Virus record (IMG/VR): IMGVR_UViG_3300008459_000155
Coordinates: 1 to 36,460 of that record
Direction: 5' to 3' (one strand)
DNA length: 36,460 bases
DNA from: a virus
The first letter of the stretch is position 1, and each line of letters opens with the position of its first letter. Below the pieces are notes generated by a model. The model saw nothing but the letters and a program-made list of their open reading frames with translations. It made no database searches and was not told where the DNA came from. The position numbers and the translations under genes were made by a program. This document shows positions 23,478 through 30,928 of this stretch, one piece after another.

Positions 23478-24551
23478 ATGCGACTTTTATTACTATTCTT
23501 GATCATAAGTTTAGGCTTAAATTCCCAAACAGTCATTCGTTACGATTACATGGAAACTTGGAACTGGGCAGGTCTCTGGTGGACTCCCGCTGCTACTGCT
23601 AACTGGTACACTAATGCATCTGTCACTCCCACTGAAAGCGCCGTTATTTATGGGTTAGGTAACGGATCATCGGCCATTGAACAGGACTGGTATTCTATGC
23701 CAAATGTGACAGGTTTGAATTCAGCATATCAATATCAATTTAAGTTTAAACTTGCCTCATATACTTTCTCCAACTCAACTGCTACTACTAGAGGAGTCGA
23801 CGCAGCCGATTACGTATCAGTTCAAGTTTCAACAAACGGAGGAGTGAATTATACGACAGAGCTACGAATAACTGGAAACAGTAATGCTACATGGACGTAT
23901 ACTTCTACTGGATCAATCACTCATACTGCCAACGGATCTTTTACTAATTCAGCTGCTCCTGCAGGAGACGTATATCAATCTGCTTCTGGAGCAAATTCAA
24001 CTAGTCCATCGACGATTCTTTTAAACTTGCCGATTGGCATCACTCAAGTCGCGGTCGACATTTACTGTAGAATAAATTCAGCAGGTGAAGAATGGTGGAT
24101 AGATAACGTTGAACTTATCGAGATTGCGCCGATCTCCTTACCTATTGAGCTCATATCCTTTGATGGAGAGAATTTTGAGGAGGCAAACACCATTACATGG
24201 AAAACAGCTAGTGAACACAACACTGATTACTATATGATAAAGAGATTGACTGGTGATACTTCTAAATATGAGGTAGTCGGCACGGTCGGCGCAGCTGGGA
24301 ACAGCACGACTCCTCTTACCTATCAAATCATAGACAAAACGTATTCTCCAGAAATAAATTATTATGTCCTTACTCAATTTGATTTAGACGGAAAATACGA
24401 GGAATTTGGACCCATTGCAATAGACAATCGGAAATCAATAAAGAAAATAATTAAGGTTACTAATCTACTTGGACAGGAGGTTTCATTAGATTCTAGCGGG
24501 ATCCTAATCGTAACTTATTCAGACGGCTCATGTAAAAAAGTATTCAAATAA
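23478..24551 (+). CDS. Secreted protein with T9SS-type C-terminal sorting domain
   Basis: 357 residues. The N-terminus MRLLLLFLIISLGLNSQ is a classic Bacteroidota Sec signal. Residues about 20-215 form a beta-sandwich (jelly-roll) domain ending E-W-W-I-D-N-V-E-L-I. Then S-L-P-I-E-L-I-S-F-D-G opens a second domain that reads W-K-T-A-S-E-H-N-T-D-Y-Y, A-A-G-N-S-T, Y-Y-V-L-T-Q-F-D-L-D-G, as in many flavobacterial surface proteins. The last 40 residues (K-V-T-N-L-L-G-Q-E-V, G-I-L-I-V, Y-S-D-G-S-C-K-K-V-F-K) match the type A sorting domain of the type IX secretion system. Such proteins cross the outer membrane and are surface-anchored or released. The gene looks intact, but a T9SS cargo is unexpected in a phage. 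Confidence 0.85.
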   Translation: MRLLLLFLIISLGLNSQTVIRYDYMETWNWAGLWWTPAATANWYTNASVTPTESAVIYGLGNGSSAIEQDWYSMPNVTGLNSAYQYQFKFKLASYTFSNSTATTRGVDAADYVSVQVSTNGGVNYTTELRITGNSNATWTYTSTGSITHTANGSFTNSAAPAGDVYQSASGANSTSPSTILLNLPIGITQVAVDIYCRINSAGEEWWIDNVELIEIAPISLPIELISFDGENFEEANTITWKTASEHNTDYYMIKRLTGDTSKYEVVGTVGAAGNSTTPLTYQIIDKTYSPEINYYVLTQFDLDGKYEEFGPIAIDNRKSIKKIIKVTNLLGQEVSLDSSGILIVTYSDGSCKKVFK

Positions 24552-24562
24552 GATAAATAATA
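24552..24562 (+). promoter_or_regulatory. Late-promoter-like motif (GATAAATAATA)
   Basis: GATAAATAATA directly after the stop of the secreted protein gene, 19 bases before the ATG at 24582. A second AAATAAATA follows at about 24564-24572. Confidence 0.5.
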
Positions 24563-24581
24563 AGAAATAAATACTCTAAAT

Positions 24582-26492
24582 ATGATCCAATTAAACGATC
24601 ATCAAAGACACAAGCTTGCTCTAGCAAATAATTTTTTTGATACTGCAGGACCAGTTATCGCACAAAGGCTGACTCTTGATAACGTGACTAATGAGTCATA
24701 CGCGATAGGAACGATCGAAAGAAGCATACCTGAAAGTGAGCTTTTTGGCTTTCACTTTGACATGATACTTAGACCTGGAGGACTTACTAACTATTACAAG
24801 TCCATGAATAGAGGTCACAATGAGATATTAGAGGCCGCTAGAAAGATATTTCCAAACTCCCCTCAGATAACTGAATCTATTGAGACTTTCAAGTCCTACA
24901 TGAGATCGCTCATCAGCGAATCAACGGTTGCGCTAGGTGATCCAGTTACGGCAATGAGCGGATCGGTTGATGCTGCACTAGGTGGAGGAGAATACGCAGG
25001 AGATTCAGGCGGAGGCTTTTGGGGAACCTTAAAGGGTTTATGGAACGCGATCACTGAGGGAGGATCAGTCATAGGAATAATTCACTTTGTCTTGGATGTC
25101 ATCGGAGTAGTCGGAGATTTCATTATCCCAGGAGTAGGAGTCGCCGCTGATATCATAAACGGTATCATATACTTGATTCGAGGAGAATGGCTTCTTGCAG
25201 CAATCAGCTTAATCGCGGCGGTAGTAGTCGGAGGAGGAGACATGCTTAAGCTTGGAAAGGGTGCAGCAAAGGCAGCAAACCCAATCTTCGTTAAGTTAGC
25301 TAAAGGTCAGACTGCGGATGCCGCACAAGCCGTAGCTAAGATGGGACCAGCGAAGTCTGGCCCAGCGATGAAATTCCTAAAGAATGTTGCTGGTTTTATT
25401 GGAGGGGCAGTATCCAAAGCTCTTACGATTCTAGGTAGCTTTATCGGTGGAGTATCAAAAGTAGTTCGCTGGATTCCAGGATTAGGGACACTCCTAAAAC
25501 CTTTATTGGATGGGATGTCATCTGCCTTGACTAAGTTTGGAACTAAGATGTCAGACTTTTGTACTGGACTTAAAGTAGTCGATACACAGATAACTAAAGA
25601 GGCTCTTGAAAAGTTAGAGAAAGGAATGGTCAACGGCAACACATTTAAGATGAGCAATGACGGTAAAGTTATCTATGCATTCGATGATGCCGGCAAGAAA
25701 GTTGGAGCGTTATCTTCTGAAAAATTAGTGAAATCAGGTTTTGTTGAGATTAGATACGGAAAGGATGCGTCTAATGTCTCTAAGCTATTTACGACTCCAG
25801 CAGAATTCGTGAAATATCAAAAGGGAGTCGCTAGACTAGGAAGTAACGCAAAGTTTGGAAGCAGATTCAAAGCATACTTTAAAAACATACCTAAAGCTAC
25901 AAAAACCATGTCAGCCGCTTTACCGTTCTTTATCGGTAAACAGATATACAAGATCGTGACTGGGAAGGAATGGGATGCAAGTGGTTGGCCTAAGTCTGAG
26001 GTTGAGGGACACGGTAATGCCGCTCTCAACTCTTGGATAAACGATCGCATCACTAAGGAAAAGAAGGAGACTGGTGCAGTTTACCTACCTTCAGTAATGT
26101 TAGATTCTAGTGATAAGGAAGTCTACGATAAGATGACTGAATATCAAAACAATTACGCTAAGATGTTAGGTCAACCTGCAATTATACCTGCAGTTTACGA
26201 CAAATTCAAGAACGAGCCAGTGATGGAAGAGTTTGACGCGTTTTGGGCGGAGGTAGAAAAAGGAAACGTTACTCCAGGATCAGAAGGAGATAAGATTGAG
26301 CATTCAATTGCTGATGATCTTAAGAAAGAGGAGGAGAAGAACTCATCCTCTCCTGAAGGAGAAAAGGAAAAATCAGCAGAGGAAGCTAAACCCGCAGAGC
26401 CTGTATATTATTCACAATACGCAAGCAAAGCTCCTGAAGAGAAAAAATCTCTTTTTAGTAGAGCCAAAAGTTTTTTAGATTTTAGAAAGTGA
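24582..26492 (+). CDS. Virion or internal protein with pore-like hydrophobic core
   Basis: 636 residues. A Gly-rich hinge (about 132-146) precedes a long hydrophobic block at 162-219 (I-I-H-F-V-L-D-V-I-G-V-V-G-D-F, then I-I-P-G-V-G, and L-L-A-A-I-S-L-I-A-A-V-V-V-G-G-G-D). A second Gly/Ala/Val-rich stretch lies at about 268-312. The G-V-V-G-D...P-G-V-G...D-I-I-N-G pattern recalls the pretoxin/hydrophobic linker of polymorphic toxins and some phage ejection proteins. The C-terminal third is charged, with an acidic Lys/Glu tail. No catalytic toxin motif is visible. A membrane-penetrating role during DNA entry is inference. Confidence 0.55.
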   Translation: MIQLNDHQRHKLALANNFFDTAGPVIAQRLTLDNVTNESYAIGTIERSIPESELFGFHFDMILRPGGLTNYYKSMNRGHNEILEAARKIFPNSPQITESIETFKSYMRSLISESTVALGDPVTAMSGSVDAALGGGEYAGDSGGGFWGTLKGLWNAITEGGSVIGIIHFVLDVIGVVGDFIIPGVGVAADIINGIIYLIRGEWLLAAISLIAAVVVGGGDMLKLGKGAAKAANPIFVKLAKGQTADAAQAVAKMGPAKSGPAMKFLKNVAGFIGGAVSKALTILGSFIGGVSKVVRWIPGLGTLLKPLLDGMSSALTKFGTKMSDFCTGLKVVDTQITKEALEKLEKGMVNGNTFKMSNDGKVIYAFDDAGKKVGALSSEKLVKSGFVEIRYGKDASNVSKLFTTPAEFVKYQKGVARLGSNAKFGSRFKAYFKNIPKATKTMSAALPFFIGKQIYKIVTGKEWDASGWPKSEVEGHGNAALNSWINDRITKEKKETGAVYLPSVMLDSSDKEVYDKMTEYQNNYAKMLGQPAIIPAVYDKFKNEPVMEEFDAFWAEVEKGNVTPGSEGDKIEHSIADDLKKEEEKNSSSPEGEKEKSAEEAKPAEPVYYSQYASKAPEEKKSLFSRAKSFLDFRK

Positions 26493-27346
26493 GATTAAAG
26501 AATTTTGATAGCTACTCTAGGGCATACTCAAGTGACCCGAAGAGATTTAACCAGCGAGTGGCAATAGCCTCTCCTACTGCTAATGGATTGGGAATGTTTA
26601 GAGTCATAAAGACTGCAAACGAAGCATTTAGTTTAGATGAAGACTTGCCGATAATTCCCTGGAACAACTTTTCCTTTTCATCAGGTTCTATAAACGAAAA
26701 CTTTCACAACGTAATCTACAACAGAGAACCTCTGCCTGATCGTGCACAAATGAGGCAAGACTTTAAGGACACCACATTCTTTCCATCAACTGTGAAGGAT
26801 AGATCGCTAGTAAAAAAGATGAAGTTTCCCATAATTGGGATCAATAAGGTCGGTGAGACTGACTTTAAGACATATGGAAAGTTTAAAAAGTCAGAGGACA
26901 GGTTTGACGAGTTTCAAGAAAAGATAACTCCTCTGTCTAGGTTTGAGATTCTGGCCTCAGGGGATCGCCCTTTGCATGCACAAAAAAGAGTAAATAAGAT
27001 CCCGTTTGATGTGGATCTCTCTAGGTTTAAATACTTGGATGAAGCCTCTTCGATATGCAAGAAGATAAACGAAAAATATCGACCAGATTTTTATCTAGTC
27101 TCCTTACTAGAAGCGAACGGTAAGATCTATTTAGAGTCCGTTTCTAGGGACTGTTCTCTTACTCCTTCACAGGGGCTTAAGATGTACGAGTCGGCCTATG
27201 AAAAACACTACAATAGTAAGATTCCAAACTGGTTTAAGAAGGAAATGTTTGATTCCCACGTAAAACCTTACTATAAGAAGAGATATTACGACTCTCTTCT
27301 CTTAAAACCAAGTGGGATAATTTCTTTAGAAAAATATTTAGGCTAA
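26489..27346 (+). CDS. Internal-protein candidate with N-terminal signature
   Basis: 285 residues from a GTG start at 26489, overlapping the previous stop by 4 bases. It begins (M)RLKNFDSYSRAYSS and thus shares F6 and an aromatic at position 9 with the genes at 27515, 28031, 30115 and 30578, although no L-x-E cleavage-like site follows. The rest is a charged, beta/alpha-mixed domain with V-D-L-S-R-F-K-Y-L-D-E and a C-terminal region rich in Lys/Tyr. I recognise no family. It overlaps the next gene by one base (TAATG). Confidence 0.55.
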   Translation: MRLKNFDSYSRAYSSDPKRFNQRVAIASPTANGLGMFRVIKTANEAFSLDEDLPIIPWNNFSFSSGSINENFHNVIYNREPLPDRAQMRQDFKDTTFFPSTVKDRSLVKKMKFPIIGINKVGETDFKTYGKFKKSEDRFDEFQEKITPLSRFEILASGDRPLHAQKRVNKIPFDVDLSRFKYLDEASSICKKINEKYRPDFYLVSLLEANGKIYLESVSRDCSLTPSQGLKMYESAYEKHYNSKIPNWFKKEMFDSHVKPYYKKRYYDSLLLKPSGIISLEKYLG

Positions 27347-27534
27347 TGTTAATAGTTAAGTGTTCAAACTGTAAGATAGAATGGGCTCTTAAAAAATACC
27401 GTCAAAAGGTAGAAAAGACTCGGCAGGTCCATGAATTAAGGGATCGACAGGAATTTGAAAAACCAAGCATAAAGAGGAGAAGAGAAAGACAAAAGGCTTC
27501 GTATAGACAGAAACATGGCAATTCTAACATTTAA
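27346..27534 (+). CDS. Small basic protein with N-terminal Cys pair
   Basis: 62 residues. A single Cys-x-x-Cys (VKCSNCKIEW at 4-13) is followed by a highly basic, helical tail (K-R-R-R-E-R-Q-K). Half a zinc ribbon is the best description; a second Cys pair is missing. It overlaps both neighbours (1 base with the upstream stop, 20 bases with the NUDIX gene), so it is probably translationally coupled. Confidence 0.5.
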   Translation: MLIVKCSNCKIEWALKKYRQKVEKTRQVHELRDRQEFEKPSIKRRRERQKASYRQKHGNSNI

Positions 27535-28015
27535 TGATTTTATCAATGAGGATCTTGATGATTCTCCAAAAAGATCTCCTAAGGTGGCTGCAGGCATCGC
27601 AGCAATTTGGGATAACAAGATCCTGCTAATCCATCCGACTGGTTCTTCTTGGCAAAAGGGAACATGCGGAATTCCCAAAGGAGGAATTGAACCTGGTGAA
27701 GACACGATGGAAGCCGCCATTCGAGAGTTTAGAGAAGAGGCCGGAATAGACGTTTCACCTGAAATGTTGGATTCAGAACCTCACAAGGTGATCTTCTACA
27801 ATAAGAAGATGAAAGAAACTGGTCACATGATCTACTATGTTTGCAAGATAAACGACCTTTCTGAGCTTGGACTCTCTAGTGAGAGGCTTCCCAAGGACAA
27901 GCTTCAATTAGAAGAAGTGGATTGGGGAAAGTTTGTTTCGGCTAAAGAAGCGTATCCAATAATGAATCGCGCCCAACTAATAATACTCGATAGACACTTA
28001 AGCTTAGATAAATAA
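27515..28015 (+). CDS. NUDIX hydrolase with N-terminal targeting-like sequence
   Basis: 166 residues. The NUDIX box is complete: Gly56-x5-Glu62-x7-R-E-F-R-E-E-A-G-I (70-78), which binds the metal that hydrolyses nucleoside diphosphate-linked substrates such as oxidised dNTPs, sugar nucleotides or RNA caps. Ahead of the fold, residues 1-13 (MAILTFNDFINED) do not belong to a usual NUDIX enzyme. They match the N-terminal signature of neighbouring proteins, with I-N-E then Asp as a possible proteolysis site. The substrate is not predictable. It may be a packaged enzyme. Confidence 0.85.
   Translation: MAILTFNDFINEDLDDSPKRSPKVAAGIAAIWDNKILLIHPTGSSWQKGTCGIPKGGIEPGEDTMEAAIREFREEAGIDVSPEMLDSEPHKVIFYNKKMKETGHMIYYVCKINDLSELGLSSERLPKDKLQLEEVDWGKFVSAKEAYPIMNRAQLIILDRHLSLDK
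28007..28015 (+). promoter_or_regulatory. Late-promoter-like motif (GATAAATAA)
   Basis: GATAAATAA overlapping the NUDIX stop codon, 15 bases before the GTG start at 28031. Confidence 0.4.
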
Positions 28016-28030
28016 CTAAAAAGGATTCTA

Positions 28031-29545
28031 GTGAGATTGCTTGATTTTAATTCTTGGTCCTCTTTAAATGAGGCTGTTGCTTTTGACCCAGCTGCGAAGT
28101 ATCCAGACCAGACCTTTGGTTTTACAATAGGCACAGTTGACAGCGGCAAGGCAGTCACTGGCGGCAATGGTGGAAACTGGGGAGGATCTATGCCTCGAGC
28201 CTTATGGTTTGCGTCACTAGCAAACGATTTTATGTCAAAGACCTATAAAAAGTCAAACACTGTTTCTTCACAAAAGAGATCTAAGAAGTTGACCGCTTCC
28301 GGTAACACTTCAGATCACTATGAGGGAAACCAAGACGCATACGCGGTCGATCTTGCGTGTGCTGGTGCAGAGGGAGACGCCCTATTAGCTCACCTGATGC
28401 AAGCGTTCGGTCATCCTGAATACAAGGGAGGATCGTGGTTTAGCGTAGTCAAGGGAGGATATAGGTATCAAGTAGGTTGGAAAGTAAAGAATCATTACGA
28501 TCATATTCACGTAGGAGTAAAGAAGTCAGACTCTTCTGATACTACAACTACTGCAACATCCACGACGCCAGTATCATCTGCTACTACTGCGATCGCAGGA
28601 AACACCTTTGCTGAAAAGTTATTCAACAATCCAATGTTTAAACAGTGGAGCGTGACTATGATGCCAGGAGGAGCGAGTGGTATCCAATTAAAGGACGTTG
28701 AGTATGCATTAGCTAGACCTGGTGCAAAATCGTGGTTCATGCATTCATTTAACCTTGATTCTGAGGGCAACCTCATGGACACTCAAGGAAACAAGGTTGA
28801 GTTACAGTCAGATGCAGCAACGACTACAACAGCTGCAGCTAGCACAACGGCCAGTACAACGACAGCAGTTGACCCTAGCCTTGCAACAAAGAATATCAAG
28901 TCGAATTACAGTGGAGAAAAAGCAAAGAACATAGACCTGCTCATAGATGAGATGAAAGCACAGGGCATAACTAACAAGTATGCACAAATAGGGATACTCT
29001 CAACGATTGGAAAGGAGAGCGGATTCGTTCCACAGAATGAGATAGGTTATAGTAAAACCAGCAACGATAGAATACGAAAGATATTTGGAAAAAGAGTTAA
29101 GGGCCTGACTGATGAACAGCTCAATTCTATTAAAGCAGATGATTCTAAGTTCTTTGATCAAGTATACGGGCCACCGGCGAAAGCCTTTCTTGGATTCAAC
29201 ACCGGAAATGACGCAGTAGGAGACGGCTACAAGTACAGGGGCCGAGGATTTAATGGAATAACATTTAAGACTGGTTATGAGAAATACAGTAAGGAGACTG
29301 GAATGGACTTAGTCTCAAATCCGGACCTACTCAATGACATAACAGTTGCGGCAAAAGCAGCAATCGCTTTCTTTAAGAATAACTTAAAGACCATGGGACA
29401 CGACGTGTCCGATCCAAATGTCTTTACTAGCAAGGATGCAGCGATAACTGCCGCAGTTAAAGCCAATCATGGAGGAGTGATGCCTGGCGGAGTTGACGCA
29501 TTAGCTAAGGCTAAGGAAGTGTCAGCGAATCTAGATCTAGTTTAG
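28031..29545 (+). CDS. Bifunctional peptidoglycan hydrolase: M15-like peptidase plus GH19-like lysozyme
   Basis: 504 residues from a GTG start. Residues 1-14 form the shared signature (RLLDFNSW) ending S-L-N-E, followed by Ala15, a good T4-protease-type site. The first enzyme domain (about 20-165) has H96 in S-D-H-Y-E-G-N, D107 in A-V-D-L and H158/H160 in D-H-I-H-V-G, the zinc pattern of M15-like D,D-peptidases. A Thr-rich linker, a 70-residue spacer domain (about 191-258) and a second Thr/Ala linker lead to a GH19-type lysozyme domain (about 285-504). That domain has G-K-E-S-G-F (Glu329, probable acid) and G-D-G-Y-K-Y-R-G-R-G-F. No signal peptide is seen. It is either the endolysin or a packaged/virion lysin. 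Confidence 0.8.
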   Translation: MRLLDFNSWSSLNEAVAFDPAAKYPDQTFGFTIGTVDSGKAVTGGNGGNWGGSMPRALWFASLANDFMSKTYKKSNTVSSQKRSKKLTASGNTSDHYEGNQDAYAVDLACAGAEGDALLAHLMQAFGHPEYKGGSWFSVVKGGYRYQVGWKVKNHYDHIHVGVKKSDSSDTTTTATSTTPVSSATTAIAGNTFAEKLFNNPMFKQWSVTMMPGGASGIQLKDVEYALARPGAKSWFMHSFNLDSEGNLMDTQGNKVELQSDAATTTTAAASTTASTTTAVDPSLATKNIKSNYSGEKAKNIDLLIDEMKAQGITNKYAQIGILSTIGKESGFVPQNEIGYSKTSNDRIRKIFGKRVKGLTDEQLNSIKADDSKFFDQVYGPPAKAFLGFNTGNDAVGDGYKYRGRGFNGITFKTGYEKYSKETGMDLVSNPDLLNDITVAAKAAIAFFKNNLKTMGHDVSDPNVFTSKDAAITAAVKANHGGVMPGGVDALAKAKEVSANLDLV

Positions 29546-29593
29546 TTAAAACCTAATCATAACTGAGTAGTTTAATAACTAAAAGATTAAATT

Positions 29594-30085
29594 ATGTCAG
29601 AAGAAACACAAAACGTTGAAGAACAGGAGGTAATCATGGAAGAGCCTCAAATGGATGATTCTCAAATCTCTGAGGAACCTCAAGCAGAAATGAGTGAGTT
29701 AGATAAGGCCGTTCAAGCTAGAATGGGTCACTTTGAAATCTCGATCTCTCCATCAGATTTAAAGTATGTAAAGAACTTACTTAATAATAAGATTGAGTGG
29801 AAGGGGCCAAACGAGGCTTATTTAATGCTAATGGCTCTACTTAACCTTTCAAATGAGCTTAAGGAATCGGGTGATTCTTCCTCTAACGAGAGAAAAAGAA
29901 TATCTCTTCCGTCAACAACACTAGAGTCAATTAACTTCTTCTTGGCAAGAGTCACAGGAAAAGGAGAAGAATCAGCGCACAGGTTGTTTGCAGTCTCAAT
30001 GTTGCTTCGCCCAGCAATGGAAGAAATAAAGAAATTAGACGAACTTATCGAAAAGTTGCAGTCTGAGGAAAATTCTACAAAGTAG
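29594..30085 (+). CDS. Unknown protein, acidic N-terminus and helical C-terminus
   Basis: 163 residues. The first 45 are acidic and probably disordered (E-E-Q-E-V-I-M-E-E-P-Q-M-D-D). Residues 55-155 are a helical domain with E-A-Y-L-M-L-M-A-L-L-N-L and L-F-A-V-S-M-L-L-R-P-A-M-E-E-I-K-K. It precedes the two acidic internal-protein candidates, so a prohead-core or scaffold-related role is possible. No family is recognised. Confidence 0.55.
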   Translation: MSEETQNVEEQEVIMEEPQMDDSQISEEPQAEMSELDKAVQARMGHFEISISPSDLKYVKNLLNNKIEWKGPNEAYLMLMALLNLSNELKESGDSSSNERKRISLPSTTLESINFFLARVTGKGEESAHRLFAVSMLLRPAMEEIKKLDELIEKLQSEENSTK

Positions 30086-30087
30086 TA

Positions 30088-30103
30088 GATAAATAATAAA
30101 AAA
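30088..30103 (+). promoter_or_regulatory. Late-promoter-like motif (GATAAATAATAAAAAA)
   Basis: A textbook copy of the recurring element, 11 bases before the ATG at 30115, right after the previous stop. Confidence 0.5.
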
Positions 30104-30114
30104 GTTTATTAAAG

Positions 30115-30501
30115 ATGAAAGTAAAAAACTTTGCAGGATTTATGAGAGCTCGCCGCCTAAACGAAAGTGATGAAATTGGCGGATGGGACGAATCTGGAAT
30201 GGACTCTGCACCAGAAGCAGCTGACCCAGATGACGAGGACGGATACTTTGGTGCTGGATACTATGGTGCCAATCCAGAAGACGAAGAAGCTGAAGACACT
30301 GAAGACGTTGAAAGCGAAGACGGAGAAGAAGCTGAAGAGGAGCTTACTATGGAAGACCTTAAAGCTATGATTGAAGACCTTGAGGAAAGAGTTAAAAAAC
30401 TTGAGCCTGAAGAGGAAGAAGACGAAGAAGCTGAAACTGAAGAAGGCGACGAAGAAGAGGGAGAGGCAGGTGCGGCAACTCCAGCAGCTGCAGCAAAGTA
30501 A
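30115..30501 (+). CDS. Highly acidic prohead-core-like protein with N-terminal signature
   Basis: 128 residues. It starts MKVKNFAGFMRARRLNESDE, in which L-N-E followed by Ser is a possible processing site at residue 17. The middle and end are extremely acidic (Glu/Asp runs) around a short helix MEDLKAMIEDLEERVKKLEP, and the last residues are Ala/Pro-rich. T4 prohead core proteins gp67 and gp68 are similarly acidic, so a core/internal protein role fits. It is paralogous to the next gene: the same N-terminal signature and the same C-terminal helix. A strong terminator follows. Confidence 0.6.
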   Translation: MKVKNFAGFMRARRLNESDEIGGWDESGMDSAPEAADPDDEDGYFGAGYYGANPEDEEAEDTEDVESEDGEEAEEELTMEDLKAMIEDLEERVKKLEPEEEEDEEAETEEGDEEEGEAGAATPAAAAK

Positions 30502-30521
30502 ATATCAAACATAGATAATAG

Positions 30522-30549
30522 AAAGCGAATGGAAACATTCGCTTTTTTT
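30522..30549 (+). terminator. Intrinsic (rho-independent) terminator
   Basis: Stem GCGAATG (30525-30531), loop GAAA, stem CATTCGC (30536-30542), flanked by AAA and followed by seven T. It lies 20 bases after the acidic protein gene and is immediately followed by a late-type motif at 30551, giving a terminator/promoter pair. Confidence 0.9.
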
Positions 30550-30550
30550 G

Positions 30551-30562
30551 TATAAATAATAA
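30551..30562 (+). promoter_or_regulatory. Exact T4 late-promoter core TATAAATA
   Basis: TATAAATAATAA, whose first eight bases equal the T4 late -10 element, 15 bases before the TTG start at 30578. It directly follows the terminator, so transcription of the second acidic paralogue restarts here. Confidence 0.55.
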
Positions 30563-30577
30563 AAAGTCTGTCCCCAA

Positions 30578-30922
30578 TTGAAAATACATAATTTTACTGG
30601 GTTTTTAAAGAATCATAAGCTTTATGAAAACTCTGACATGGACTTTAGCATGCAAACTTGGGGAGAAGCGGGTCAGGAAAGCCAGCCGCCTAACTCTGGA
30701 TTTGAAGGAACTAGTGGAGAACCGATGGATTACACTGCAGGTTACGCTGGCGAAGAACCGGAAGATCCTGAGATCCAAATAGGTGATGACAAGAAAGAGA
30801 GCAAAAAAGAATCAAAGGAATCTAAGAAAAAGGGCATCAAGGAGATCCAAGCTCTAATCAAAGATCTTGAAGGAAGAATCTCTGCTCTAGAGCCAGAAAC
30901 AAAGCCCTTACCTGAGGAATAG
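30578..30922 (+). CDS. Acidic paralogue of the preceding gene, TTG start
   Basis: 114 residues. It starts at TTG (30578): the protein (M)KIHNFTGFLKNHKLYENSD aligns residue for residue with the start of the upstream gene product (MKVKNFAGFMRARRLNESD), which fixes the start despite the rare codon. L-Y-E followed by Asn would be the equivalent of the processing site. The C-terminal helix KEIQALIKDLEGRISALEP matches the paralogue's helix. It is less acidic, with a Lys/Glu/Ser stretch in the middle. It is probably an internal/prohead-core protein. Confidence 0.6.
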   Translation: MKIHNFTGFLKNHKLYENSDMDFSMQTWGEAGQESQPPNSGFEGTSGEPMDYTAGYAGEEPEDPEIQIGDDKKESKKESKESKKKGIKEIQALIKDLEGRISALEPETKPLPEE

Positions 30923-30928
30923 TGAAAT

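Noticed and set aside
25307-25657. 116-residue minus-strand frame inside the pore-like protein gene
   Set aside because: It runs antisense to a well-supported long gene and shows no family features.
30261-30512. 83-residue minus-strand open frame rich in Ser
   Set aside because: It is the antisense of the Glu/Asp-rich acidic gene, and its Ser-rich composition is a direct mirror of GAA/GAG/GAC codons.
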